From Nymphaea colorata (taxonomy: Eukaryota; Streptophyta; Magnoliopsida; Nymphaeales; Nymphaeaceae), in assembly GCF_008831285.2 (NCBI RefSeq), contig NC_045142.1, positions 11,980,716-12,044,715 on the forward strand: DNA of 64,000 nucleotides, written 5' to 3'. The notes below the pieces were generated by a model, which was not told where the DNA came from, did not search any database, and saw only the letters and a program-made list of their open reading frames with translations. Shown here one piece after another: positions 10,817-23,059 of this stretch. Within the stretch, counting starts at the first letter, position 1. Each line of letters opens with the position of its first letter. Position numbers and translations under genes: made by a program.

Positions 10817-11530
10817 GTTCCTGTTATATTCTTAAAACCTAGAAGGAAGTAAAATGGTTATGGCTAAATCAACAATTAAAGAGTACAGTAACATGCAAAA
10901 CAACAACCTCCTCTCTCTCTCCCTCTTTCCAATGAGTTATAACATAGAGAAAAGAGGGAGGGTTTTGAAAGCAATTCAAGAAACTAATTTGCCAAACTGT
11001 GTCTCAATACGGTGTTCCATAAATATTCTTTCAAAATCTTTGATAGAGACAAAATGTAGTGAAGATGCAGGATCTATTGTAGACCCTCCTATGTCATCTA
11101 CAATTCAAAGTAAAATTCAAGGCCTACAGAATAATAAGGAGAAAATGTAGAAATTGGGGACACATAATATTGGCAGGTGTCACTTGGACCTTGCCATACA
11201 TGTATTGGCAGGTTTGAATTTCCATAAACTTCTCTATCCAAACTCATGCTCTCAGTACTGCTAACTCTGTACCCTGCTTTGTCCAAGAAAAGGTTAAAGG
11301 CAAATAGTAGAATACCAAGCAGTATAACTATCAACCTCTTCTCCAAAACTTGTCTGTAAATAGAGTTACCAACAACGAATTACTCGCTTGATACTTGGAA
11401 GTTTTATAAAACTCATGATCACTACAAATTCACCATACAAGCATTCAACAAGGGTTTAAGTTGCTCACCTTTGGATAATCCTTTCATTACCATCTGAATT
11501 GAAAAATACACTCCATAAGCATGAAAGGTT

Positions 11531-11790
11531 CTTGGATTTCCCGTAACATTGAAAAAAAAAAGATCTAGACATGTTTAATGCACAATTTACTAACAAATAA
11601 TAACATAATTGTTACGACCACAAAGAGAGAAGCCAAAAAGATTATCATTAGCGTAACCTTAATCTCAAGTTATTCTCAAGTTAAAGAGATTAGGGCTGGT
11701 GATACAGAAATTACAGATTCAGTCCAATAAACATAAAAAATATTTAAAGACATACTCTCCAACTTTATAATATTGCAGAAACACTCTTTA
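11531..11790 (-). repeat. AT-rich flank and possible copia LTR start
   Basis: Directly after the RNase H end of the copia element at 11,790, read on the minus strand, the sequence begins TGTTAAAGAGTGTTTC after a purine-rich CTTGAGGGTGAG. That is where a 3' LTR would start. No matching 5' LTR was found upstream of 15,110, so this is only a plausible LTR remnant. Confidence 0.35.
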
Positions 11791-14700
11791 ACACTCACCC
11801 TCAAGCTGGAGCATAGATATCAATCATGCTCAGCTTGTTACAACCTCTCAGGAAATCACCTATGGGAAGAGTCTTGGTAAAAATATCAGTTGTCTGATCT
11901 TCTGAGGAGCATGAATAGTGCTAATAACTCCTTCTTGAACTAAGTCTCGAACATAGTAGCAATCCACTTCAATAGGTTTCATCCTCTCATGAAAGACAGG
12001 ATTGTTTGCAATATAAGTTCTTGCCTTGTTGTCACTACATCTTCATTGGGACATTCATTGAAACACCCTTCATTGGGACATTCATTGAAACACCCAACTC
12101 TAGAAGCACTGATCTGACCCATGACATTTCCACCGCACTTTGAGCCATGGCCCTATATTCCAACTCAGCATTAGATCAAGCCACTACATTCTGCTTCTTG
12201 CTCTTCTAAGAAATAAAGTTACCTCCCACAAAGACACAAAAAACTGTAGTAAACTTCTTGTCATCTATAGATACTGCATAATCAACATCTCTATACGCTT
12301 CTATGTCAACACCTTTGCCATTTCTGAACCACAACCCCTTTTCCGGGGCTAATTTCAAGTATCTGACAATCATTAGAGCAGTGTCCCAATGCAGGGGTTT
12401 CTCCATGAATTGACTTAGCATATTCACAGTGAAGCTAATGTTAGGGTGGGTGATCGTCAAATATAGCAGTTTTTTTATTAGAGATCTGTAAGATCTAGAA
12501 TCAAAAGGCTCTAATTCATCATTATGTATATGAATGTGGGGATTCATGGGAAGTGTGATAGGTTTAGCCCCCAATAAACATGTTTCGTGCAGAAGATCAA
12601 GAACATATTTTCTTTGAGACACTACAACTTCTTTACTACTACGGGCCACCTCAATACCAAGAAAATAACGGAGTTATCCAAGGTCTTTTGTGACAAAGTG
12701 TTTATGTCGAAACTCCTTTGTTTGAGCTTGAACTATATCTTGATTACTTTTCCCAGTGAGAACAATATCATCAACGTATACAATCAATAACACTATACCA
12801 GATGTACCTTGCTTGATAAATAACGAGTGATCAAGTTGAGATCGTCGAAATCCACACTTAAATAAAATCTCAGTTAGCTTATGGAACCATGCACGGTAAC
12901 TCTGTTTAAGTCCATAAATAACCTTCTTTAATTTGCATACCTTGGAACATTCCCCCTATTGCTCAAATCCAGATGGTTGCTACATATAGACGGTTTCAAA
13001 AAGATTTCCATACAAGAAAACATTTTTCACATCCAACTGAAATAGATGTCACTCTCACTAGACAACAAGGGATATAATCAGTCGAATAGTGCCCAACCGA
13101 GCACGGGCGAAAAGGTCTCAAAGAAGTGGACGCCATAAGTCTATGTATATCTTTTAGCGACAAGATGTGCCTTGAACCGTTCAACTGAACCATCAGAATG
13201 ATACTTGATGGTGAACACTCATTTGGAGCCAACCACATGACAGTGCATCGGTGAATCCACCAAGTCCCAAGTCTCCCAAGAGATAAGAACATCCATTTTC
13301 TCCTACATGGCTTGCCGCCACCGTGAATCTAATAAGGCTTGATGGTAAGAAGACAAGATAATGTGGCTAGACAGAGCTCAACCAAACTGCACCAAATTGT
13401 ACTCAGTCAGTAGAGATAAAATTAGAAATTGGATGTAGTATGCACTGTCACTTGCCCTTGCAAATAGCAATGGGGAAATCATCTGCAGTATGGTCATCAT
13501 TTAAACATGAGTCAGTCTTATCAATGGAGCTTACCTCTTGAGAAGACGTTGGTGGGCGGTTGGGAGAGGGACCGAGATGACGAGTGTAAACTAATGGAGG
13601 ATCAAGGAAACGTTCACATGACATAGATTGAGATGGAGGGATCGACTCAAGTGACACTGGTGGAATAGGAAGAAGAACAGGCACAGGTATCTCAGACGGA
13701 AAAGGACTCAAAGAGGAAAAATAAGGACGAGACTCAAAGAATCTAACATCCGTACTGATAATCTTTTTCTTGGTCTGGGGATCAAAGCACTTATATCCCT
13801 TTTAATTGGCAGAGTATCCAATGAATACACATTTGATGGCTTGGACAATAAGTTTGTTTTTGTCTGGACCTAGGATATGGACAAATCAAGTGCATTCAAA
13901 TACTTTGTGAGGTATATGAAATAATGGTCAATCTGAATATAAAAGTTGAATAGAAATACGTTCTTGGATGGCTGACAAGGGTAATCTGTTAATGAGATAG
14001 CATGCAGTAAGAATAACATCACCCCAAAAGTAGGTAGTCATGTGCGAATGCAATATGAGGGTACAAACCACATTTAGAAATTACCGATGTTTGCATTCGG
14101 TAATACCATTTTGTTGGGACGTGTGAGGACAAGTATATTGAGGTCGAATTCCATGATTGACGTAAAATTAAAATAGAACAGAGGATTTGAATTCAAGAAC
14201 ATTATCAGTACGAATATTTTTGACAATGAAACCAAATTGAGTTTTTATTTCTTTGACAAATTTCGGAAGAATACATATGACTTCTGATTTTTTCTGTAAC
14301 AAGAATATCCAATTGACTCTAATAAAATAATCAACTAAAACAAAATAATACCGAAAACGCGAGTGAAAAGGAACCCGACTAGGACCCCACACATCCACAT
14401 GAATGAGATCAAATGGACTTTTGACCAAATGGACTCCGACTCGAAGGAAAGCTGTTCCATGTAAGTTTGCCTAACTGGCAAGCATCACATAAGAAGGACT
14501 CTGATGCAGTAATACCTGAAAACATGGGACGAAGTTGGACATTGATGGATGACCCAATCTGAGATGCCACTGGAAAGGAGAAATCCTTGAGGAAAATGAT
14601 GATGCAACAACATTTACTGGGACAGACAGGAAATAGAGACCCTCATGTTCACGACCACCACCAATCACCTTCTCAGTTAGTAAATCATGAAAAGAACATG

Positions 14701-15110
14701 AACCATGGTAAATAATGACTACACTTTAAATCAATATTCAGCTGCTTAATAGATAACAAATTAACAGGAAACTGAGAAGCATAGAGCACATGGGTAATAG
14801 TGCCTAAATGTGGAAGATAGATATCACTGATGCCCAATACAGGAGATAGCTTGCCATCAACCAGTCTGACATGTTGTGGTGTAGAGTATCTGACTAAGAA
14901 TGAAAAAATCTATGGTTGATTACAACAGTGCTTGGAGGCACTAGAATCTATCATCCACATCATATCTGGGCCATTGGTAGGAGCACCAACATAGAAGACT
15001 GAGTCTATTACAGTAGTATTGGTATATGAGGAGAAATTTCCAGCCATCTTGTAGTCATTGGAACCCTCGAACACATTACCATAAGCCATAGTAAAATTCC
15101 AATCAGAATT
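11791..15110 (-). mobile_element. Decayed Ty1/copia retrotransposon, pol region
   Basis: Read on the minus strand from 15,110 downwards the parts come in copia order. First is a protease-like region with WMIDSSASKHCC. A GAG-pre-integrase motif follows (QWHLRLGHPSMSNF, about 14,570). Then comes the integrase core (FDLIHVDVWGPSRVPF, RYYFVLVDYFIR, NIRTDNVLEFKS, 14,168-14,428) and a Pro/Ser-rich linker (13,448-13,711). Reverse transcriptase pieces include FKAHLVAKRY-like decay near 13,150 and the C-terminal RT block with VVSQRKYVLDLLHE and YLKLAPEKGLWF (12,206-12,649). RNase H is near 11,830-12,200. Stops and frameshifts are frequent, and gag and the 5' LTR are missing. The orientation opposes the second copia at 18,127. 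Confidence 0.9.
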
Positions 15111-16317
15111 TTACAGACAATATGTATGTATAAGGTGCAACAGTCAACTTCAATCAAGAAATGTATCTCTATGGATCACAAAAATCCAAAAAATGTAATA
15201 AGCAACCCCAATTCTAGTTGACCCACATGTGACGCACACACATCCAGCAGTCCACAATTCTGCTCCACCTAAATACTAGATGGTTGCTGCAACACCAGAC
15301 TTAGTAACCTTGTACACGACTGCACATATGACTAGCAGTCTACCATTTTGCTCCACATGAACTACGTGATAGTCTGACCATGTCTTAATACCACCCATGT
15401 ATGACACACAATATATAAGATGCAGCAGTCAGACACCACAGAGAAAAATATCTCTACTGTCCTTAAAGATCATACGAATATGACATGCTATCCAATAAGG
15501 GAGAATCTGTAATCACAGAAACTAACCAAATCTGAACAGTATAAAAAGGAGTAGATAACTAATTACAAAGATTTGAGTCGACTGTTGCGGATGATAATAG
15601 GCTCGCATACAAAACTCCAGAAGACTACTACTGATTTCTGCTACTTATGGTTGACTGTTGTTGTTGCCCCGCACATATGATCAACGTAGCACCATCCTTC
15701 TCAAGAACAGAGCTAAAATAGTCTCCATGATCAGCAGATCATTTCTTCTCCACGTGCCAAACTGCCCCCACAAACAGCAGATCCATTTTGCTCCATACAA
15801 TCTACTATTCCACATGCCAAACAGCAGCCTCATGATTGTCTAATTACTTCTTAACCAATGTCCACATATGGGTACCCTGTTACAATACTCTAATCATTAC
15901 CCACAACCAGCAACCCAACTACAATACTCTAATCATCATCACGACCAGCAACCCCGCCACAATACTTTACAATACTCTAACCCACATATGGCAGATCAAC
16001 CCCTTTTGCTTTCAAATGACTTTTTTTAAATTTACATATAAATTAAAAAAATTCATTTTTCTATATAAAATTTTAAAAAATGACATTTCAGCCTCTGTCA
16101 AAATTTTGAAACCATAATTTGGTGCCTTTGATGAAAATTTCCTGACTCCACCTCTATCTATGTATAGCCTTATTGACTTTACATTCTGATGTAATTGTTG
16201 CGAAAGTTTCTGTAACTTTATTGATCAAAGAATAAAAATGATGTCTAACTGTTATTGATGTCACAGTGGCAAGCTTATTTCTAGAAGTTCAAAGCTCCTC
16301 TCGGGTTCATCTACTGC
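15111..16317. other. Unassigned, probably retroelement-derived
   Basis: Two related phrases (TATGTATAAGGTGCAACAGTCA near 15,125 and TATATAAGATGCAGCAGTCA near 15,412) suggest an old duplication of about 290 bp. Near 16,060-16,155 an inverted GAGGTGGAGTCAGGAAATTT phrase matches the GGCGGAGCCA-type elements. No gene is supported. Confidence 0.4.
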
Positions 16318-16540
16318 TAGGGCTGTTCATGAGCGAGTTCGAGTTGAGCCAGCTCGAACTCAGCTCGTTTGTCTTCAATGGAACTTGAACTCGGCTCAAG
16401 CTCGACTCGAGTTCTATTTCATTAGCTCAAGCTCAACTCAGCTTGAGTTCTTAAAACTCAAACTCGGCTCATTTTTCTTAAGACTCGAGCTCGGCTTCAT
16501 TCAGCTCGAGCCAAAGAGTGGCTTGAGCGAGCCAAGCATT
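16318..16540. mobile_element. Truncated TAGGGCTG-family element
   Basis: It starts TAGGGCTGTTCATGAGCGAG and continues with GAGTTGAGCCAGCTCGAAC and related phrases, but no matching right terminal repeat follows. The right end is therefore lost or diverged. Confidence 0.55.
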
Positions 16541-17920
16541 TCATTAAAAAATTTATTTTTTAAAGGAAGAGGTTCGGGTTCTGTATTTCTGAGTAAAGAA
16601 TCCTCAACAAGGCCATTCTAATGCATTGTAGATTCTTATCCAAGACTTGTACCATTTGATGATGATGTCAAGTAAATGGTGTATATATATATATGTGTGT
16701 GTGTGTGTGCACGCGCCCCCTAGCGCTTCTCTTTCCCTCTCAATCTGAATCCGTCTCCATTGTTCTGGCATGCAAAAAAGGCCTGATTCGTTGCTGTTTC
16801 TTTTTCTCCAGCAAAAGTTCCATGTATATCCGCCCACTTCTTTCTATGACCGTTCCCTTTGGGTTCTCTTCTCCAAGGTTCTAATATCTCACAATTGCAC
16901 ATCGGTGCACTCCGATGGGTTTCTAGTGTCCGGACTTGCAAGAATCCACTTCAGGTTTCCATCAAACCATCAGAGAGTGATGAAGCATCGAGGGAAAAGA
17001 GAGATGTCCGAAAAATAAAACAAAAATTCTTTTGTGTCCAACAAGGTTTTCTAACCATTTTTAAAAAAGATTCAAAATGGGCCATCATTTCCTTGATATT
17101 TCTGCAAAAGCAGTTATTGTTTTCTAAATTTTTTCCAACCTCATTTATTTTGAGGTTTTTTTGAAAGAGGGCTGAAATTCATTGCATTGTGAAAAACTTT
17201 AGAAGAAAACGGGCTCGTTTTTCTATTTTTCTAGTATCCACCTTGCATTTTTTCTGTTTTTCTATACAGAGCTAGATTTTTACAGAAAGCAGGTTGGACC
17301 AATATTCTTGTGCATTCAACCTGGTCTTTAGAGAATTTTACATCTGCTACCCCATGGGTTTATAAAATTAACACAATATGGCCTGTTATGTAGAACTTTA
17401 TAAATCATTTAACACCAAATAAAATGAGAAAAATACAGAAAAATCACTAAAAACCGTGAAAATTATGAAGAACTGAACACCAAACTTAGAATATGCAAGT
17501 AGCAGACACATGAATTACTTTCTTGACTGCTTATTTGGTTTATGTTATGTATCTCCTTTTCAATTATTACACTTGCCATCAAATGAAAATTTAAAAGTAA
17601 TAACAATAATAAGAATATGTCAACTAAAATTTGTGACCCTGAATTGGCCAAGACTGAAAGTTTAAATGGAACGAGCTTTAATGTTTGGAAAAGGTGAATA
17701 CCTCTGGCCTTAACCTTAGAAAGCATTGGGTGTGTACTTGGAAAACCAATTCCTTGCAACAAAATAGTACAGAAAATGACAAGAATTTAAGAGATGGTTT
17801 AGTAGCTAGACCTATATGGATGATGATCTGATTAGAGTAGTTGAAGATTCTGCAACTGCCAAAGAAATTGTTTGAAACAATAGCCTTTAGATTAAGACAA
17901 CTCGAGCACATAGCTATTAA
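16541..17920. other. Unassigned stretch with a (TA)n(TG)n microsatellite
   Basis: A short TATATATATATGTGTGTGTG tract lies near 16,684-16,710. Some minus-strand splice-like signals (for example ATTTAAACTTTCAG near 17,670) border short open frames, but no coherent exon chain could be built. Confidence 0.4.
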
Positions 17921-18135
17921 ACCATCTTGAAAAATCATGGTCTACGAAGGGACACTTAGAGACACAACATACTATTTCCTTCCATTTGTTCCTGATATTA
18001 TTGTTGAAGTGATCTTCTCCAAAATTATGGCATCTCGGTGCACTCTGGTGGTGTGTTGACTTTGGATCATGATATCTATTGATCCAAGGAAATAGTATAA
18101 GTGTCTCTTCATAGACCATGATTTTTCAAGATGGT
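17921..18135. repeat. Near-perfect inverted repeat (long hairpin)
   Basis: The left arm at 17,921-17,981 and the right arm at 18,086-18,135 are reverse complements with two mismatches over the outer 37 bp (ACCATCTTGAAAAATCATGG starts both). The inner 12 bp (TACTATTTCCTT) also pairs. The left arm carries 11 extra bases. The loop is about 104 bp. The right arm abuts the copia protease region at 18,127. Confidence 0.85.
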
Positions 18136-19800
18136 GGGTTGACTTTGGTTCCACTAATCACATAGCAAAAAGCAAGGAAGGAGCGATAAAAATGAAGGAG
18201 TACAAACCTAGAGAGCATAAAGTCTACGTGGGTAATAATTCCTACGCTGATGTATTGAGAGCTAGGACTTACAAAATCAAGGTATCGCAAACTTCATCTG
18301 ACTCACTGATGTACTCATTGTTCCTTCCATGTGAAGAAATTTGAATTTTGTACCTGCATTAACTCAGAAAAGATTTGTAGTTTGTTTTGTACCTAGGAAT
18401 ACCACTATGGGAAAGAATGTCGGATCACCATGGAATGTTTAAATAATGTCAGAAAATAAAGAAACCTTAAGATATTTCAGCTTATATTGGTTGGGCCTTC
18501 AATGTGTATGTTAGTTTTTGGCACCAAAGGCTTGGGCATATCAGTTGAAAGAAGATGAAATCTTTGACAAATCAGGGTATCACCCTTAATTTTAATGAAG
18601 TGGACTTTCAAAAGTGTGAATCATATACATATGAAAAGATGACGAGAAAAGTCTTCCCAAAACAAGCTGTCAGAGATAAAAAATTGCTTGAGTTAATTCA
18701 TACAAATATATGTTGACCTTTTTGGGTGGCCACCAATAGTGGGGTGTTGTTTTATATAACATTCATTGATGATTATTCAAAATATGGATATGTCTATTTG
18801 ATTCATAACAAATCTGAAGTATTTGAGCAATTCGAAGAGTACAAAAGTGAAGTTTAGAATAAGCTAGGCAAGAATATTAAAAAACTAATGTCAGACAGAG
18901 GCAGAGAATGCACCTCAAATGATTTCTTCAAGTACTGTTGCGAACTAGGTACAAACAAAAAAAAAACACTATGCCTAGCACACTACAACATAATTGAATT
19001 GCAGAAAGATGTAACAAAACTCTTTTAAATATGACAACTTTCATGTTAGCAGATGTACTTTTATCTAAAATTTATTGGGAAGAAGCTACATGTACAACAA
19101 TGTATAATTTAAATAGAGTGTCATTTAAAGCAGTCCACTACACCTTATAAAGGATGGACAAACATGAGATTGAATCTTGAAAATCTAAAAAAGGGGGATC
19201 AGTGATGCATGTAAGGTGCTAAATCCTTCAATAGATAAGTTGGATTATAGATCCATTCGATGTGTTTTTATTAGATATCCAAAAGGATCCAAGAGATATA
19301 TGCATATATCCCTTGGATATGAACGTAATTGAAAGTTGTGATGTTGAATTTCTCGAAGAACTCATCTATGAAATTATTACTGAAATAGAAAATCATCATG
19401 ATCTTCTTGATGATGATTATGCTGAATATGATGAGTAGTTACACAATGAACCAACTGCGCAACAAGGCAATGAACAATGGCTGATGAACCTTCTACATCA
19501 TCTGGGCACTCTTTGATCCGTAAAAAAAGAACAAGACCACCTCTGTCCTATTTGAAAGATTATTATGTCTATTTAATAGAGTCTCCGATAAAAAGCATAG
19601 GTAAGTTGAAAGAAGAGAAACATTTGGAAATCAATTTTTTAAAATCAACCTAAGATTTTCCTACTATCTAAAACATTTGATCTTGAATTATTAAGATATT
19701 TTACTATTTCAAGAACAATAGGCCAAAAACACATAAATAGAAAGTAGACTAGTTGGCTATATGATCGCCCGTTACTATTGATCTAGCTACCTCTAACATT
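18127..19800 (+). mobile_element. Decayed Ty1/copia fragment, protease to integrase
   Basis: The plus strand reads a protease-like WVDFGSTNHIAKSKEGAI, then HKVYVGNNSYADVL, a GAG-pre-integrase block, and an integrase core with VLFYITFIDDYSKYGYVYLI and LMSDRGRECTSNDFF near 18,740-18,935. Later pieces with YKGWTNMRLN and a linker rich in acidic residues extend to about 19,450. Stops and frameshifts are frequent, and no LTR was identified. Confidence 0.8.
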
Positions 19801-20526
19801 AGTGAATAGATAACCTAAGTTTTAAACTAGACTTATCCTCGAACAGTACTCACATCACGTACCTGTGTGACTTAATTAGGCTAACACATTTGTCCTTTTC
19901 CAAGCCACTTATGAAAATTATAAGAAAGAAGTTGCCACTTAAACTTTTAGATAATTCAAGATGTAGATTATGCGATATGCAAGAGATGAAAACACACCGT
20001 GACTGAACAACAAACAAAAAAACATTGAGAAAACTCAAAAGCATTATCCAATCTGAGCCTCAAAAAGAAATTGCGTCCACACATGGAAATGTTGTGAGTG
20101 TCAATGGAGAATTGAGTGTAACAGATAAAGGAGATCGTTGACAAAAATTTAAAGAAACAGTTAATCCAATGTGTTACTGAATCTACCCTTTTCATTCTTT
20201 CCGTTCTTTATTTCATCATATTCTTCTCCTACTTAGATCTTTTCATTCTTTCTCCTAGTTCTTCTTTTATTTTGCTTCCAGAAGAATGAGACCTAGACCT
20301 AATCAGGTCTACTCTTATTCATTAGGGCCATTATTTACAAACAATGTTAGTTCCTTTACTTAAAATATTCCACTTCCTTCCAAGGCCTGAACCCCAAGGG
20401 ATGTAGCATGGCCTAAGAGGCGCACAGATGATGTGTCCTCAGTTGGACTCCCATGAGTACTACTCCTCTTTTGAACTGCAGACAGTGGCATGCATAACAC
20501 TTTAATTGAAGGGTATACCATAAGAC
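19801..20526. other. Unassigned stretch
   Basis: Small open frames on the minus strand only; none resembles a known family. Nothing else is supported. Confidence 0.4.
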
Positions 20527-20534
20527 CACCTAGG

Positions 20535-20886
20535 TAGGGCTGCACATGAGCCAAGTTGAGCTCGAACAAAAACAACTCGAGCTCAACTCTACTATACATT
20601 CTAGATCTTAAACTCGACTCAAACTCATTTACGTTAACCTGTCCCGCTTCTTTTAACTCGTTTAACTTGTCAACTCTTTTGATTTGTTTACTTGTTTAAC
20701 TAATTCAACTATGATGCATTGGTTCTACGTAGTCGAGCCAAGGTGAGTTTAAACAAGTCGAGTTCTTACAACTCGAACATGACTTGTTAAACATTTCAAG
20801 TATAAATTTAAATGCGAGCTTGACTTATTTATAAAGGAGTCCAGTCCAATCAAGTTTGAGTTGGCTCAATTCTTTGTACAGCCCTA
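20535..20886. mobile_element. Complete TAGGGCTG-family hAT-like MITE, 352 bp
   Basis: It starts TAGGGCTGCACATGAGCC and ends TTTGTACAGCCCTA, so the termini are inverted repeats of TAGGGCTGxACA. It is flanked by the exact octamer CACCTAGG at 20,527-20,534 and 20,887-20,894. The 8 bp duplication with short TAGGG-type termini supports hAT mobilisation. There is no coding capacity. This copy defines the family for the fragments at 1, 7,366, 9,191, 16,318, 38,735, 61,540 and 61,880. Confidence 0.9.
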
Positions 20887-20894
20887 CACCTAGG

Positions 20895-22860
20895 TCTTGA
20901 AACAGTCCTAGACCCTAAGAACGGGAAGAAGAGGGGGTGACCGAACGGAAGAGGAGGTGGCTTCACTTTCACGTACCACTCCTTCCAAGGTCAGGATCCT
21001 ATTTAAATTTCATACTGGATTCAACAAGTCTTGCCTCATTCAATAGCATGTGTTCTTTTTTCCTGATCAGCATGTTTTTAGCTCGTTCTTTCGGCTGTTT
21101 GGCATTATAAACAAAGTGTAATTATTTTATGAATCTACCATGAAATTGGAATAAATTCATGAAACACTAAAACAAGTGTCTCATGGATCTACCATAAATT
21201 TTGAAGTAGATTCATAGAGTAATCACATGAAGTCCCTACTGCCAAACATCGGCCAAGGGTACAAATGGATCAGATCAACTAAAGACGTACAAAAACATAC
21301 GTGATCAAATTTTGAAGCAGTCAAAAGAAGGAAATCCCATATCTAAAATAGAACCATTTGTCATGGAGCTTTTTCGGCAAATCTCACTAGGGGACGGTGG
21401 GACAACATATTTCTTCCTATAGTAAATTCTACTGCTATTGTTGTCGCGACAAGAAAAGTTCCTTATGATTCCAAGGCAAAATTTTCGTTTGTTTTTACGT
21501 GAAGTAGTGAACCAAAAATCACAAGTACACGGCTTAGTTACTAGCCACTTGCATGGACTACTTGAGCCCATTTAGCTTCGGAGACCACACAACGCGTGCT
21601 TTTTACTGCTTAGAAACATGTAATATGTATTCCATGCGTAATTGTACTGTACATGAAACGCGTTGTGATTAGTAGTCCTAAAATTTTGCCACTTCTACAG
21701 TTTTCCACTGAAATTTGATGCATGCAGTAAATGCACAAAAAAGTCACAATGAAAGGTTAAGGAAACATAGCCTATGAGTTTTAACCATTGTTATATCGTG
21801 TATAGGTATTATACAGCGAGGAATTTCTCGAGTATAATACTGCAAAGTTATATATCTCGAGAATATCTCGAAAAGGTCTCAATTTTTTTAAAAAAAAATT
21901 AAAACATTTAATAAATCCTGAAATTGTAAAAAATACAAAAACGTAAAAAAATGTGTCTAATTGCCGTTTATACAGCCGACTTATTTTTCGGATACTATAT
22001 GCGGTTTTTTTTTAATAATGTGCATTTTATGTGACAATGCGATTGTCAAAGACATCTTTGAGAGGCACCCACCCATATGGTTTCTCTCAGGCATTTATTA
22101 GCAAAGCTATTTTTGTTATGAAAATATCAAGAATTCAAAACATTAAATGATATAATGTACGATAAAAAATATGAAACTATGGATCGATTTTGATTTTCTT
22201 ACAAAGATCGTCTAGAAAAATCCATAATAGTTTTTAAGTTTTCAAAGTGAGAAATTGTAATTTGTACATCCAAAATACATATAAAAAGGAATTTCTTAAA
22301 GGGAAAAACACCGTGGCTGCAATATTCTTGTCACAGTATCTTCCCGATATAAATGCAACCCTGTTTTGTCGATGATATCAAAATGATTTCAAAACATCGC
22401 CAATGATTTAGCAGTGCTCCCAAGAGTATGCAGCCCTGGGTTCCTCAGAACTCATTCATTAAACTCATCTAACTGCAAGTTATATTTGGCGTGATGCATA
22501 CTCAAGGACAAGTCATATATTAATGGTTGAAATCCAAATGATGCTCCAAACCAACTAGTAGAATGCCACGGAGGCATGCAGTAAGTGAAATGGAAAAGCA
22601 AGGAGCTAATGAGGTTGCTAGAATGTAGACTTCTGGCGCACATGCACATACACTGCACAATGCCTGGTTTTATTTTTACCTGAAATTTTATGCAAGGCCA
22701 TGCTTCCCCTGCTGGAAGAACATGGCAAATCCCCTGTATTCCCTTTCATGTTGTGAAGCTATGTCACATGGGTGGAGGTGCTGGTGCAGATGCAGGTGTG
22801 GATTCAGTAATTTTTCAAAAAAAAAAAAAAATCGGTGCCAGTGTAGTGAGGATGTATATA
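20895..22860. other. AT-rich unassigned stretch
   Basis: No gene supported. A run of 15 A residues lies near 22,809-22,823. A phrase on altered TAxTATAC sites near 21,800 is not informative. Confidence 0.45.
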
Positions 22861-23059
22861 TATGTAACGCGCGACTTCTGCAGGTGGACCGGATTGGGTC
22901 CAAACCCGGACCCGAACCCACCCACGTGTGAGCCCAACGCCCTCTTCTCCCTCCTCTTCCTCTCAGCCCCCTTTGTTGCCTCTCGTGCCAACGCAAAGAA
23001 GAAAAAGAAGACGGAGGTTGATGCAGGGCGATGACAAGAACGGTGGTGGTGGCGCTCAG
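22861..23059 (+). promoter_or_regulatory. Possible promoter and short first exon of an unidentified gene
   Basis: A TATATATATGTAACGCGC phrase is followed by a GC-rich stretch with a CCCACGTGTGAG G-box (about 22,921) and a CT-rich leader. An ATG at 23,021 opens 13 codons (MQGDDKNGGGGAQ) ending in CAG before GTGAGG, a good donor at 23,060. A long CT-rich stretch follows, as in a first intron. No downstream exon was found, so this may be an orphan promoter and exon, possibly cut off by insertions. Confidence 0.25.

Larger units (their letters stand above)
9981..11530 (-). pseudogene. Unidentified spliced gene or its remnant, broken by MITEs
   Basis: On the minus strand, exon-like pieces join in phase. 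Piece a ends at 11,469 with AAAG before GTGAGC; its start is uncertain (11,493 or 11,530). Piece b is 11,190-11,273, after an AAAGCAG acceptor and before a GTCCAA donor. Piece c is 10,985-11,097, after GAATTGTAG and before GTTTCT. Junctions a-b and b-c both keep a phase-1 frame across MKGLSK, GYRVSSTESMSLDREV, LPIHVWQ, DDIGGSTIDPASSLHF and DFERIFMEHRIETQFGKL. Piece d (10,367-10,481) reads LRKQHKLVASKALNIDDVV and, if the 10,042-10,366 MITE is ignored, continues with SLTEADYMQPPC to a stop near 9,981. The frame between c and d is not settled. I do not recognise the family. The MITE inside d suggests the gene is dead or uses another 3' end. Confidence 0.5.

Noticed and set aside
17463-17938. Exon-like minus-strand pieces with IGFPSTHPMLSKVKARG and a good acceptor near 17,670
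   Set aside because: The pieces could not be joined in phase or linked to the unidentified gene at 9,981-11,530, which is separated from them by a copia element.
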